From positions 165,800,209 through 165,864,208 of the forward strand of contig NC_055988.1 in the NCBI RefSeq assembly GCF_018446385.1: DNA of 64,000 nt. The letters run 5' to 3'. Below, one piece after another: positions 24,756 to 38,740 of this stretch. The notes under the pieces were generated by a model, which worked only from the letters and a program-made list of their open reading frames with translations, was not told the origin of the DNA and made no database searches. Position 1 is the stretch's first letter; every line of letters starts with the position of its first letter. Source of the DNA: Zingiber officinale. Taxonomy: Eukaryota; Streptophyta; Magnoliopsida; Zingiberales; Zingiberaceae. Made by a program: the position numbers and the translations under genes.

Positions 24756-27700
24756 TCACTGATGGGTTCCAGATCCTGTTGGTGCGCTAGCATTTACCTG
24801 CTGCTGCTGTTGAATTTGGAGAAGCAAATTAGCAGCAAACTGAAGGGTTGACTGATACCGCTGGTTCTTGTCAGCATCACCTTGGGATGTGCCCTGGGTT
24901 GAACTTGGTAATATGTTTTGTAACTGCTGCCCTTGATTAGGAAGCTCCGGATTCCCTTTTTCATTCGAAATTGACAAAGCAGGTTGGTGCTGAGGCATAT
25001 TTCCAATTAAACTATGAGCAGACAATGAACCAATTCTCGGTTGCTGCTGAACCGAAGAAGAAAATGAATCAGCAACGTTTGTTGTAGTTAAACTTCCGTA
25101 GTTGTCATGATTACTGTGAGTGTTGTCGAACTGATAAAGTTGATTGTTCTGGGTGGCAGAAAACTGTCCCCGGTGTGAGATTTCGTAGTTATTCAACAGA
25201 TTGGTTGAAACAGCAGGGGCTTGTGGCATGGTAAGAGTAGGATTTTGAATTTGGATAGTCGTGAATGGTGGAAATTGGGAGACTGGAGGTGCCTGGCTAT
25301 TGAAATCTTGTCCGAAATGTGGTGACTGTTTCTGTTGCTCCATCGAATTAAGAGAAAGAGCCATTTGGTTCTCTTGTCTCTGACTCTGAAATGGAGTAGA
25401 AGTATAGGATGAAGTAGGTCTGACAATCAAGTTGGATGGCAACTGAGCAGCACCAGAAGCTGATGATTGATTGTTGCTGGGTATAAGAGAAGCTAAAGTA
25501 GCTATTAAATCAGGAGTTAAGGTAGCCTTCAACTGCGACGTTGCAACAGCAACATTGTTATCTTGGTTTAGTGAAGCTGGTCGCGCCATGTGTTGCTCAT
25601 CTCCCTGAGCTAGTGGGAATTTTTCAACAGCAGAACGTCGTACCACTTCATCATGCAGAGACTGATAATAATCACCTCTTAGTGTCTGATCTTCATTGTG
25701 GTGGACAAAATTGTTAGTTTTCTGGAAATTAGGTTCTTCCTGATCAATCTGTTGTGATTGTTGCACAACTGCAGCAGGTGGCTGCTGGGGCATGTTTAGA
25801 ACAACACCATACAGGCGTTCAGGACCATTCACACCCAATACCTTGGTCAATAAATCCGACGGTGGTACCAAAAATAGAGTTGTACCATCTTCAAGCTTTG
25901 CAACCCCAGCTCGATTTTTTAGGCCTAGGTACCTTAAGAACTCTGTGTAAGAGGCAAAGTCCTCTTCGCTGTCAGGTAAAAAGAAAACGACCTCAAAATC
26001 GGTTGCCTCAGCACAATGTTTTGTGAGCATATCTAATCCAGTTCTAGCCGAGCAGTTGACGACACTTGGCCTGCCAAAATATGTCAAATTGTAGTTAGAA
26101 CGAATATCAATCTACAAAATCAAGAACATGGAGAGCGGGAAAATGGAACCTACATTGGAGAGTCGATGCCCTTTCCTATTGGTACACAGCGAGCATAACA
26201 AACATGTGTTCCTCCTTTAGCAATAACACCACGCCAAATGTAGTCTTTATCAGAAGAGTGTAAGTGAGGACCAAGTTGACTATGATTAGAAGCACTTCTA
26301 TCTTGACGAGGTAACAAAAATAGTTGCTCCTCCTTAGTGCTGCTAATCCTCCTTTGACGAAAATCATCATCGCTGGGAGGACTATCCAGCCTAATCCTCT
26401 TCGGGTTTCTCACATCATCTCCATCCCATCCATCAGGCATGGATCGGATATCTTGAAACAAACCTGGAGGAAAAGGAAGAATTCCTAGTGCTGAAGGGGG
26501 CCGATATGTCCAAGGTATAGATTTGCTAGCATCAACCTCAAGGAGATTTGGATGAAGAATACCAAGTTCATGACGGAGATTTGGTCCTTGTGGCCCAAAT
26601 GACCTATTGGCATGCAGGAGGTCAAGCAAATTATTCGGGGCAATCAGACGACCAGGACCTAACCGTTCAAGAGGTCCATATATAAAAACATCAGATCTAG
26701 GTGCTATAAATTTTAAATTCAGAGAAAGGCGGCAAATTATTCTTACCCGGTAGAGCAAGTTCACTGTTGGAATAGAGTATCTGTATCCTAGGATCGTTAA
26801 ACAGACGACCCTGTAAACCATCTTTTGCACGCCTAGCTTCATCAATACTTCTGAACACCACAAGAGAATAGTGTCCAGAAGGAAAGGATTTTATCATTTC
26901 AATTTCGCCAAAAAGAATCATGGCATTGTGAAGCATCTTCTCATCAATCTGAACAGGAGGTGGATATCTTATGCAAAGAACATTGCTTGGAGGGCCATCT
27001 TGGAGCACTCCATGAGGCTGAAATTTCAAGAAAACAATGAAGCATGAGACAAGATTCATAAAATCAGTAAAGCTAAGCAAAATAGCGATCGAGAAAACAA
27101 TGTACCATATCCCACTTAGGCCCAAGGGAAGAACTATAAAAATTTCTCACTCTCTCGAATGGCAAAGATCTTACGTTGCCCAGGTGTCCATTCCTCAAAT
27201 CCTGGCGGTCAGGCCACTCCTATTCAATGAGAGACAATCAGTAAGAACAGCATTAGTAGATAATCAAACAACAGAAATATCATTTGTGCACATTGAAACA
27301 GTGTCAGTACAAAGAAAAAGCAAGTAAATAAGGGTTCATTTATTTCACATAAATATTTTTTTTAGATTTTCTAATGTTTAGCACAATGCAAAAGATGAAA
27401 ATGAATTCCACCTCTATGAACTACACAGAATTATACTTTTCTTGCTAAATTTTCCCATTTTCATAGAGAATACATAAGAAAAAACATTTAAGGCAAAACA
27501 AACAGACCTTATTTATGATTATCAATATTGTTAAAGATCAGAGTTCTGGGGGAGGAAGGAACAAATTAGAATAGGCCATTTGTGTTATTTCTTTTTCTGA
27601 AAACCAAATTAGAATGAACAGCCTCTATTACTTGTTCACCAACTTCAATTGTTTAGATGGTGATAATGCAGCATTTTGTCAGTCTTCATGCAATAATCAT

Positions 27701-30700
27701 ATTCTGTGCTGCATAACATTTTATATATAATATTGATCTGTTATAAAAATAAAAATATACACTTAGATGCAAGATTATCAAAAATAATATTAGTAAAATG
27801 TCATCTGAGAAATGACTGCTTTTTAAAATTGATTGCATGGGACCAAATTATATAACTTTACATAGCCAAATATGGGATTTCTAGTGTGCCAAATATCAAA
27901 TGTTTAGATCATGCATAGAACAGATTTCTTAAAAAGCCCAAGCATAGTGCTTAAGAAGGCTAATTGATTATTAACTGAAAAACAATAGTTTTGTTATATT
28001 GATTGATTAGGTTGTTTAGATCGATATATATTATAGAAAATAAACTAATACATCTTTTCACACATGATAAACATTATTGTCAATGTAACTGCAGCAGTGC
28101 TTGCCTTCATACACTTTTTCAAAACCTTAAGTGCCATGGCAACATATAGACAAACCTTCGTCAAGATAACTATAGAAAATAAACAAAAATAAAACAGATA
28201 TAGCTGTCAGAAAACATACCCTTCTAGGAGGTTGAGACCGTAGAAAATCAACAAGTAGCTGTTGACCAGCAAACTTCTTTCCATTCATATTTTTGTGAGC
28301 GGCAATTGCATCATCTAACTTATAATATTCAATAATAGCTGAATTTCGATCCCTGAAAAATCTGTACTCTTCAATCTTACCAAACTGCATAAACTCTTCC
28401 TCAAGTTGCTCCTTACTTATAGCTGAGCTAAACCCACCAACCCAAATCTGCTTAGCTGCTCTTGGCTGAATGAGAAAAATTAACACAAAACAATATTTAG
28501 ATTACAATACTTTCAAACATTTGATTCAAATGAGTTAGTTTTTCCCAATGTGATGAGCAAAAAACTAACTAAAATGAAAAATGAAAAATAAGCAAGCACG
28601 GTACCATTAAACATTTAGTATGCTTGTTCTAGGCTTCTAGCAAAGGCTGTAATAATGTATGAGAGGATGCATTGATCAATTGATTCCATGGAAGATGCAG
28701 TACTTTATCATACAAACAATCAAGTTTAAAATCTCAATCCATACCGGAATAATATGGTTTTGGCACTATATTTTGTCATGCCATTGTGATTTAAGTACTT
28801 ATTTAATTAAATTTTTAATAATACCTTGATTAATTTTAATTAATACGAGTTGTAACTTTTTACTATAATTAATTGTTTACTTACTAATTAATTAAACTGC
28901 CAGTGTATAATTTATGCTTCCTCCTCTACTTATATCTGTTGATTAATTTGATCCTCAATTTGATCCACAGTATTTAGAGTTAAAAAAATGCTTGCAACCA
29001 ATTAATTTTTAATTTTAGTCACTTGTATACTATATACTTATTTCATTTCATAATAACTTACACTTAAATTTATTCAACATTTGATGTTAGAATGAGCAGA
29101 ATAAGGTTTTTTATCCTCTATAAATTAGGGCTTACTTTGCTTTTAAATTCTAGCAATTTTAGATTTAAAAACTTGAGGGTCTTTCATTTTTAATGATATA
29201 AATTTCTTTGAAATGCACGCACTTAATAAAAGCATCTGATAAAAGCTTTGAGCATTAAGTATTTTATTTGATTAAACCCTTAATAAAACAATCGGATATA
29301 ATGAAATAATTCAAAATTTTATCTTTGATTTTAATTGGATTTTGTTTCTTACACTTCACTAAAATCAATTAGAGTGAACAAAAAATAGAGATGGTTTTCA
29401 AATTTTAAAAGGTTAAATATTATATTTTAGATTCAAATTAAATTTTGATTTTTGTAATTAAATTTATTTAATTTTATAAGTAAAAATTTTTAAAAAGCAA
29501 AAAAAAAATGAAACTCAACTAAAACAATTTAAAAATTTTAGATTCAATATTTTTTGATAAAATTAAATTCAAATTTTTGTTCCTTCAAATTAAGCTAGAT
29601 AGAGTTTTAAAAAATATAGTAATCTGATATGATTAGAACACACCTATTCATGCAATCATTATCTATTTGGTTGACAAATTAACAGATAAATTTTCTACCT
29701 ACGAACGTAACTGTCCACGGAGAGCGCTTCACAATTTACCCTTATAACTAGTGAAAAAACTTTCTTGGGACCAAACCGAGCAAACCCTTCCAGATTTACC
29801 CTTTTGGTCAGTGGAAAGACTTCCTTAGACCGATCACTCCCAAGATTAGTCGACATAAGCTAAATAACGGGTAACAACTAAAAATAATAATAAAAAAAAA
29901 AAAATATTCCAATGAAATATTTTTTAAAAGAATAAATTAAATTATGTTCTGAACTTAAAACATATAAGCTGATACCTGATACAAACTAATTTTTTTTAAA
30001 AATAATAATAATATTCAAATGATTTTTTTTTCAAAAAAATACATTAAATTATTTTCTGAACTTAAACATATAAATTTTTATTTAATTAAAGCATCGAACC
30101 CAAGAAATTACTTAGCATTAAAACAAAAGCAAAGAAAAGACGTAAAGAGGTCATGAAGCTCGCTAGATATCGTCGAACCAAATGTCATCCCATTTAAAAT
30201 TTTGCATTTAAAACCTTTTTTTTTCAGATAACGAATTAAGCAAATCAAACCAATCTTTTAAATTTTAAAGTCGGTTGAAGCTCAATTTAGGGTTAGGTAT
30301 AGTTAATAAGTCGGATCAAATGAGTTCAAATTGGAAATTATTTTAACCTTATTAAAATTGGAATTCACAAGCTGGAGCTACAAATTCTTAAGACGGAAAT
30401 TGGAATTAACTAAGTAGTTACACCAATTTAACTAGTTGTTACTAGATTATAAGGATTACAATGTCAATTTGATTAACAAAAATGAATTAGAGCTGCAAAG
30501 CAGTCAACCAACCACTTCCACTGAAATCACAACCATTGTTAGAAAGGGTTTGCGCCTGTCATGTGTCCTAAAAGAAATTGTCAAAGAAAGAAGGGCTATT
30601 TAAAATACATTTGTTTTTTTCGGAACTCCAATGTTTACTTTTCTTTAAATTTTTTTGACACCAACTCCAACAAACAAAGGGCAGCCCAGTGCACAAAATT

Positions 30701-32074
30701 CCCACCAACACAAGGTCATGAAAAAGAGTCTACTGTACACAGTTACCATTGTGCCAAGACTCCCCTTTACACCAACTCCAACAAACAGATAACAAAAAAA
30801 TCTAAGGCTGTGTTTTCTTCTTCAAAGCCCTCTCCTGGATGATATCTTAAAAAAAATGATGACAAACAAGCAAATATTTCATTAACAACATATGCTAAAC
30901 TGGTGGTCTTAGTCAACACTTCTCATTCAATTCTTTTCTTGACAAGTTTTTTCAGTTTTCCACTATGTCAAAACTCAGAATTTTACTATTCTGAGAAGAT
31001 GGAATTTTTCTTTTAAAAATTAAACTTATCGAAACAAAAATATAAAATTCTAGCACCTAATAAGGACATAGATACTGATCTAAAATATGTGATATACAAG
31101 TAGCTTATGAGTCAGGGTATAATGAATTAATTGAATAAGCAGGCAAAACTGCTGCATCATCTATGTCTCCACCAATCTAAAATTGTTCTGAACTAGCCCC
31201 CGCAGGCATGGTGAAGTGGTAAAGCACTCAAATGAACAATAAGAGGACCAAAATTGAAATCTCGGCTTCTGAGTGTGCATACACTATGCTCAGACAACCA
31301 AAATTCAAATCCCAAATGGGGCAAATATCCTAGAGGTCAGCTCCTGAGTGTGCTCTAGATTTACCCGGTAGGCAGACTAGAGGGAAGATTGTTTAACTCC
31401 AGGATTAGACGGACAATGCACATCCAGTGTATTACAGCGCACATCCATAAAGCAAGTTCAGCTTGTGCGATGTAGGTTATAAATGATAATTGACTCACAA
31501 GTTGCTACATGAGAAAAAATGACAGTGAAAGATTACTAGCTGACAAATCTGCGTCCAACTACCCTTTTTCCCCAGTGATTTGTTCGACTTAGTAATAATG
31601 TGGATTGTGACGATGCATAGTTTCATCATATGCAAAAGAAACGTAGATTCTATCGGAAGACCTAACTGAACATACAACGTGCAAAGATAGAACAATGAAT
31701 CAAAGAAACCTAACCAGATTTTCCTATTTCATGTTAATCTACACAAAAGTGAAAGGAGTGGTACAAACCGGTTTGGCAAACTCGATCCTGATGGCGCTCC
31801 CGTGGATCACGTACCCTTGGAGGGCTTCCTTTGCAGCCTTGGCTTCCTCGTCTTGCCGGAAGTACATGAAGGTGTAGTTCCTCGCCGAGCGCATGGTGGT
31901 GCAATCCAAGGCGCCATGCTTGGAGAAGATGGACATCAGATCCGAATCGGTGGTTTCGGCGGAGAGTTGCCCCACCCAGAGGGTATTCGAGGCGGACTCA
32001 CTGCTCTCCGGATCCTTGGCAGACGATGGGCGGCAGTGGTCGGAAGAAACAACAGCAGACTTGTCGATCGGCAT
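24756..32074 (-). CDS. FPA: Flowering time control protein FPA, 6 exons, 933 aa
   Basis: FPA is a nuclear RNA-binding protein of the spen family. In Arabidopsis it promotes proximal poly(A) site choice and flowering through the autonomous pathway. Exons: 31769-32074, 28220-28465, 27106-27219, 26747-27017, 26154-26703, 24756-26070. The sum is 2,802 nt in one frame, all GT-AG. RRM1 spans about 31-102 (TLWVGQL, YTFMYF), RRM2 about 107-180 ([14 protein letters not shown]) and RRM3 about 234-308 (VLCIRYP, YSLVVF). A SPOC domain spans about 464-590, from [20 protein letters not shown] to [12 protein letters not shown]. The last ~340 residues are Gln/Ser/Asn-rich, with a polyglutamine-like run near the end. 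Arabidopsis FPA is about 901 aa, so this looks full length. The start follows a CT-rich 5' region, with RRM1 about 30 residues in. Confidence 0.95.
28466..31768 (-). other. FPA intron 1 (3,303 nt)
   Basis: Much longer than the other FPA introns. It is AT-rich, with a SINE-like insert at 31197-31440 and a patch at about 29700-29870 containing TTTACCCTTATAACTAGTG. Related sequence (GATTTACCCTGATGATCGA) occurs in the spacer near 32780, so this is probably an interspersed repeat family. In Arabidopsis, FPA limits its own expression by poly(A) site choice in intron 1; the long intron here would allow the same. Confidence 0.7.
31197..31440 (+). mobile_element. tRNA-derived SINE-like repeat
   Basis: GGCATGGTGAAGTGGTAAAGCA resembles a tRNA box A region, and AAATTCAAATCCC further on resembles a degenerate box B. 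The later part (CTCCTGAGTGTGCTCTAGATTT and on) looks like a SINE body. No target duplication was resolved. It lies in FPA intron 1, antisense to the gene. Confidence 0.5.
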
Positions 32075-32281
32075 CGCCGGTTCCGGCCGAATCCTAAACG
32101 GTTGCCAACGGAAGCGAATCTACAGAAACAAAAAAAAAAGTACAGAAACCGCTCACAGAAATCGAACGCGGGGCAGATCGACGAACAGGCGACTCGGATT
32201 CTGCAATTGGAGACGGAGGCGGAAAGGAAGGGGAAAGAAACCCTAGAGCTTCGAAGCAGAGGGCCCTTCCACGCGCGGCAG

Positions 32282-32292
32282 TCTATATAAAG
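32282..32292 (-). promoter_or_regulatory. Putative TATA box of FPA
   Basis: On the minus strand the sequence reads TCTTTATATAGAC, about 210 nt upstream of the FPA start codon. A G+C-rich leader with CTCTAGGGTTTC, a common plant 5' UTR motif, follows. Confidence 0.45.
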
Positions 32293-33424
32293 AAGATACG
32301 GAGGCCCCGAGGCCCCCGACGCATCGCAACGGCCTAAGTCGCGATTTGAGGTACAACCAGAATTATGCTATGCGGCTTCAGATGTATAAATTATTACAGA
32401 AACGTGTGGAATTTTATTTTTAGCCCCTTCATAATTTTTGAAGTTTCACTCAAATATATAGTACTCGGAGATGGAGCTTTTATATAAAAATAGTAATTAA
32501 AATGGAAAAATGTCAAAATAATAAAGCGATGAGATTGCATGACTATGAAATTAATTCTAGACTGAAACTATGCAATTATAATATGTATTCTATAAGGTAA
32601 AAGCAATTGTTTTGTCCCGAAACGATGGTATCATGATAAAACATCTAAGTTATCATTAAAACATCTATATTTCGATCTTTAGTGTGTATTTATAAAAAAA
32701 TTTTCTTTAAATAGGAGGTACAACTAAAGAATGCTAGGCTTCTGAACTGATCACCACATGCACTTCCCGATTTACCCTGATGATCGATAAAAAATTTTCG
32801 TATCACGTGCGCTTTCCATTTACTCTAATAGTCGATGAAAAATTTCTGTAAGATCGAACCAATCATCTTAAGGATATCAATGAGGTTAACCGGTCACCCC
32901 AGGAATTTATTTAGATATCATCAAACTTTTAAATCAAATTCGTTAAACTTGTTAAATTGATTAATATATTTGATATTACAAATTTATTTATTCAATTTTT
33001 TTAATCCATTTACACTGATCTTCGAATTTGATCATTTAATTTAATAAATTATTCAAATTTATTTATTTATTTGAATAAATATAAATACTCTTATCAAATT
33101 ATACGTCAAATTTATTCATAAATATTTAATACCCATACCCACAAAGACGACTGCGACAAGCTCAGTCCGATCATATCAAGTTCAAACCATGAGGAGCATG
33201 GCTCGAACAAGATGAATGATCGTTTAGACGAATGATTCAACTTTTATTGGATAGTCAAGTTCGCACATTCATCATAACTTTTAGTTTGATTGTCTAGATG
33301 AATGATGCAGCTTTCACTTCATTTAAAATGTACAAGATGAACCACTCCAGAGTTTGCCATGAAAACTAAGAGGACACAAAATAAATTGTTCAAGGCAACA
33401 CCAAAAGAGTCGGTATGGCGGATT
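32293..33424. other. Spacer between FPA and arginase
   Basis: Holds the FPA promoter side and the arginase 3' flank. About 32700-32900 carries a repeat related to one in FPA intron 1 (TTACCC...GTCGATGAAAAATTT type). AT-rich otherwise; no gene seen. Confidence 0.5.
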
Positions 33425-36400
33425 CTACTTGGAAATCTTTGCAGTAAGTTCCCTCACCAGCTTTGCGGCCACCATTGCAGTCATCCCATCGACGGTGTCA
33501 CGTTGCGGGTTGAACTCCACGACGTCAGCACCCACAACATCGGCTTGGAGATTGTGGAGAATGTTGAGTACGTCGCGGAATGAGAGACCGCCAGGCTCAA
33601 TATGAGACACTCCGGGAGCAAATGCAGGGTCAAGGCAATCAACATCCACCGAGATGTAGACACCCTTAACCCCTTCGCCTAGTTTCTGCCAAATTACGTA
33701 GGCATGCAACTCTTAGCTCATTCATTCAATGTACAAGTATCGAGTAGAGTTTCGACACAAATCAAACTATCAACATTGATCTGGTGTTTGAGGAAATAAA
33801 ACAATACCAAATTTTCTAGAATATGGCGGTCTTGCGAAAAAGTGCGCATTTCGTATTGCTCAACCCCAAATCTCTTCCCCTGTTCCCGCCCTTCGCGAGT
33901 AATAGACCTAATTCCCACCTGAAATGAAATAAACTATTTTCCATATCAAAATGAAACATTGAAGAAATAACATTGATAGCCCTTCACATAGTGGAGAAAT
34001 GCTATGTATCTGTAGCAAATGTCATAATGCACAGATCATAAGAGGTCATACTTCGAATAATGTTCTTTTCGTCGAGAAAAACTTCGTATAATACTGCTAA
34101 GTTACTTCACAAATAATACTAAGATCAGATTATTCACCCTTTTTTTGAATCGTTCTGTATCGCTTGTGGACTATTGATCACAAAGAAATCTAGTAAGCTT
34201 CCTTCCATATGATACATAGACGATACAATCAAAATATAAGCTTAGAAAAACGAAACTTTCACAAAGTAGAAAAGTAAAACAAATTTTCAGAAAGTAAAAC
34301 AAATATTGCCCTCTGGTTTATTTTTACTGTGTAACAGAAAAAATATCCTCAGAGTCTGAATCTAAATGTAAAATGTCGAAAATCGTTCTTAATGAATTTG
34401 AGGGAAGAATACCTGTAGAAGGCGCCTTGCATATCCTCCCTCCATTATTCGCGCGAAAGAAGAAGCATGTGAATACTTGTTTCCCTCAAAAGCATCATAT
34501 ATATCTGGATGGGCATCTAGGTGAAGAATATCTAGAGGCCCGCCTAGCTTTTCTGATACAGCTCGAATGACGGGAAAAGATATGGAGTGGTCACCACCCA
34601 AAACAAGAGGTCGCAGTGGATCCTATCAAGCAAATGACAAGCTCAGCAAGAATACTGCACAGTAGCTGAAATTAAGGCCGGATTTACTCGGAGGAAAGAT
34701 TCACAAAATTACATTTGGGTTTGAATCACAAATGTATGTTTTTGTGTTTCTTTTCATCCCCCTCTTCTTCCTATCTTTCAACCCAAGTAGATATCAGGAC
34801 TAGTATAAGAACTACTATAGCATTTTATTTAAAACATATTGTCTCCAAGTACTAAATATCTGATCAATATGTATCTAATAAAGATCAAGAAAAAATGAAA
34901 GATGAACTCAAAGAAAGGTTAACATGACAAAGATACAAAGATCAGAACATAAAAGATGTGCAAGATTAAAAGAAGAATTAATATAATAAATGTTACTATT
35001 CAGAAGCACCAGTGGCTATGAATGAGAAAAAAAAGTGTAAAACATTGTAGACGTGTGCATTGAAAATTTGTAAACAAATGGAAAATAAGTGATTAAAAAC
35101 GTTCTACTTGTAACAAAAATAAATCTACATCACCAGACTGACAATAAAGTTTTATATAAAACTTAATGGTGAGTTAAAATCAATGTAATTGTAGTAATTT
35201 TTTTAAGCTTGTGATATATCCCAATCTGCTTAGGATAATTTACAAGCTGCCTAGAACTATAAATATTGCAGTAGCATGACAATTTTAAAAAATTCGAATA
35301 GTGTAAATAACTCAAATACTAAAGAATAGAATAAGAAATTGAAATATTTTGTTACCTGTTCCATCACTAGCTTGACAGACTCACTTATAATATGCATTAG
35401 TCTGTCATCATCAACTCCACAATCTCGTATCTCTTGTATAGGAACATCACCAACATCAGTTAGCACACGCGGATCATCTAATTCTTTACCTGTACAAACA
35501 CCAAGTTGTATATAAATTGAGATATTCCATCATCTACAAGAAATTGAACCGTAAAGGAAAGGATGGGCACCAAAAATATACTCCAAAAAAACATATTGAA
35601 AATAACCCCCAAAAAAAACTTTCTCAGAATTGTAGGAATCTTCTGATATAAAGTTCTCAATAAAGCTCTGATAAGAAAATGAACTTCAATTATTTGTGGC
35701 ATACCATTAATTAAGTAAAATCTAATAGCAATTCCAAGACCCCTTTTCTAATCGTTCATAGTTCCTACATCAAACTTCTGCAATCTTCCAAATCATAGAT
35801 AGCATGTCAAAACCAAAGAAAGCGACCTCCCATCACAGACAAAAATCAATATCTACGAAAAGACCATTCAAATCAATTCTTGTTTCCAGATTCAACACTT
35901 AGGCCATTGGTGCATGTGTGTATATATATAAAATGGAGTCAAGAACCCTATTTATAAAAGAAAATATGTGTTTGCTTGGAGAATTTTAGGCCTACAACGA
36001 ACTAAAATTCGAAGAGAAAGAGTGAAAAAAAAAAGAGAGATAATACTGGTCTATTTGACAACAGATGTGAATAACTTATTGAAGAAGCAAATGAAATGCA
36101 ATGACGGCTTATGTTTGTATTCCCTAAATAGTAAAACCAATCAGACGAACATCTAGAGACATGTCTTTAGCATCAATTATTATCACTTTTTTCATTTGTA
36201 AAATTCATATATTGTAGAGACATTCTTGAAGTTATTATTATATCAAAATTAAATAAAGTAACAGCAGGAATGCTCAGATATCAGCTTCCAATCTTAACAC
36301 ATCAAGATGGACCAGTAGTTTCTCAATCACCAGTTTTAAAAAATTTGGGACACAATTGTCATTGTTGTTCTTTGCGTTCTTGTGGTCGTAGCAATTGGAT

Positions 36401-38735
36401 TTTCCTGTAACTTACTAGGATCCAAAGTCCTTTTTATTTTACAATGGTGCTAAACAAATAAATAAAAATTTCTTTGGGAAATAAATTAAAGTATGAAGAA
36501 CAAGCTAGCTTCAAATACACTAATAAAGGAAAATAAACACATTCATGTAGATTTCATTTCAAGGATATATAGTTTGGTGGAACAAGTTATTGTAAAATGC
36601 ATTCTTGCTGATCATGCTACCATAGTACTGAAGGAGGGTATAAAGAGGATTAGGAATTTTCAAATCGAGGAGTCACATCCCTCTTTATTTTATTATCTTT
36701 CCTCATCCTTTCAATTCTTTTTCTTTCCATTTTCCTACATCCTGACATGTTCTCTTGTTCACCAGCAGCAGCAACCATGAAACCCAGTATACTGTGATTA
36801 TTTACATGGATCCTTATCCTGCTATTGAACTATTTTGAAAGCTATCTTGCTAGTAATATCTAAATCACTTGAATGTATTTTAAATTGTAAGCACTAATAA
36901 TGCTCTTTTTTGTCCCCTCCACATCTCATATTTACAACTATAACCAGTTCAGTCCCCATGGGACAGGCAAATCATTGCATGGGTGTTGCCACCAAGAGGT
37001 CTAGAGGTCAATTCATGGCAGCGAAATGCTTGCCACATTCCTACCCTCCCCCATGCAATGGTTTCAAAGGCAAAGCCACCTGTGATTTACCTCTCTACAA
37101 ATGACTATGGGACCGGTCGTGTGGGATGCCCGGGTTAGCGTATGACCTTTTGCCACCAACTATAACTAGTTTGCTTTAGCCAATTATACAATTTACTGAT
37201 CAGTCTTTGAAAATTTCCATATCATCTTAACTCATTTTCTATTGCTTTGAGAGAGCACTAATTTTCTTATTAATTTTTTGTGTTTTTTACTGTTTTGTAT
37301 AATTCAAACATCAGTATGTGTCATCTTCATATCCCTGTGTAATATTTCACTCATGATATGCTCGTTCCTTGTTGAAAATGTTTAAGCAGAAGTGGGGTCA
37401 CAAGTGGTCTTTGCTTGTGCATGATCGGCAATAAATCAAATACCTAACATAAAGAGCTATGCTATCAGTTTTCAATGGATACAACTGAGAAACCAACATT
37501 TGCAATGTAAATATTTAGATTAGAACAATCAAATAGACTGGTTATATCAATGTGAAAAGCAAGTCCAAACATTTCAGCAACCAACTTTAGGAGGCTGACT
37601 CATATTTAAGTAAGTCAGTTCTTTACAGAGAACATGAAACAAGTGACAACTTTCCATGTCAACTAAGTGAATATGATTAAGCACCAAAACAAGAAGACAA
37701 CACATCTGCAAAGATTTTAGAAAAAAAAAAAGAGTCAAACCTGTGAAAATTAACCTAAATCCAGTTTTGTCAATCTGTTCCAACAATAACAAGGCTGGCA
37801 CATTAGATGCATGCAAAAAATGATAAATTTGTATTACCTTGTTCAGTGCTTGAGTTGGTACTACCACACCAGATAGCCTCCCTAATTCGAGGAGGAGCAA
37901 AAGCAGGGCCCTGCAGGAAAGAAGAATTGTGTCCTAGTGGAACTCCCAAAAGTGATGTTGAAGCTTTCGCACCGCCCAATGACCTTAATAACTCTCCCTG
38001 TGAAAAGAAGGGGATTCATTTAGTTCAGAAATTTAGCAAAGCTAAAGGTTCATAGCACTTGATACCAATCAATTTTACAGAGAGAATTCATCTAGATTAC
38101 TCTCTTCAAATTTTGTAGACACAATAGGAACTGATATAATGAAAAAAAATGGAATAGCAGCCATCATCAGCGAGCAAGAATCTTAGCAGGTAACCAGTAA
38201 TATATCAGTATCACTAACCCAGAGCAACACAAGAGCAAGCACTATATAGAAGTTAGTGACGCCAAAAAAGATAGTTTTTTGAGAAACATAAATTATAGAA
38301 AACTTGAAAAACGAATGGAACACTTGTCCATACTTGAATAGGATTTCATACAGATTAAAGATTGTTAGTATACATCTAATTACGATATTGAAAATCCTTT
38401 GAAGCTTGATAAGTATAGCTCTTTCTTTACAAGTTAGAAAATTGATTTTAATCTAAGAGTAGCTAAATAAGGATGAAAAAAATTGGAAAATAGCATTTCG
38501 ATGATACGTCTACCAACAATATTGATCTGCAAACGCAACCAGAAAAAGCAATATCGAGCAAAACAGAGGATAACAGCAAACATAACACTTCTTCTACCTT
38601 GAGTTTGGCCCTCTCGCGAATCAGCGTGAGGGAAGCATCGATGACCCGGTTCTGCCCCTTCTCAATCAAGGCCTTAGAGACGTTCGCGGTGCTCAGTTGC
38701 CTCAAGTAGTGCATCCACTTCGTTCCCTGGCTCAT
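33425..38735 (-). CDS. ARGAH1: Arginase, mitochondrial, 6 coding exons, 337 aa
   Basis: Arginase splits L-arginine into urea and ornithine; the plant enzyme works in mitochondria and helps recycle nitrogen. Exons: 38598-38735, 37838-37997, 35356-35489, 34413-34622, 33808-33918, 33425-33685. The total is 1,014 nt in one frame with GT-AG borders. The N-terminus (MSQGTKWMHYLRQLSTANVS) is Ser/Thr-containing and lacks acidic residues, in keeping with a transit peptide; the conserved EKGQNRVIDASLTLIRERAKL follows. The binuclear Mn ligands are all present: H156 in GGDHS, D180/H182/D184 in LDAHPD, D265 and D267 in SVDVDCLDP. Length agrees with Arabidopsis ARGAH1/2 (342-344 aa). Plant arginases are closer in sequence to agmatinases than to animal arginases, so side activity on agmatine is possible. 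The choice between ARGAH1 and ARGAH2 is nominal. Confidence 0.97.
35490..37837 (-). other. Arginase intron 2 with SINE-like insert
   Basis: A 2,348-nt intron. About 36950-37150 looks foreign: G+C-richer, with GAGGTCTAGAGGTCAATTC (box B-like) and an end GGATGCCCGGGTTAGCGTAT followed by a T-run, as in many plant SINEs. The SINE call is tentative. Confidence 0.55.
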
Positions 38736-38740
38736 CTTTT

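Noticed and set aside
25754..26026. Plus-strand frame of 90 codons, and minus-strand frames at 24794-25006 and 25193-25426
   Set aside because: Shadows of FPA exon 6 in other frames.
31802..32290. 162-codon plus-strand frame over FPA exon 1
   Set aside because: Shadow of RRM1 and the G+C-rich leader; the minus-strand reading has clear RRM motifs.
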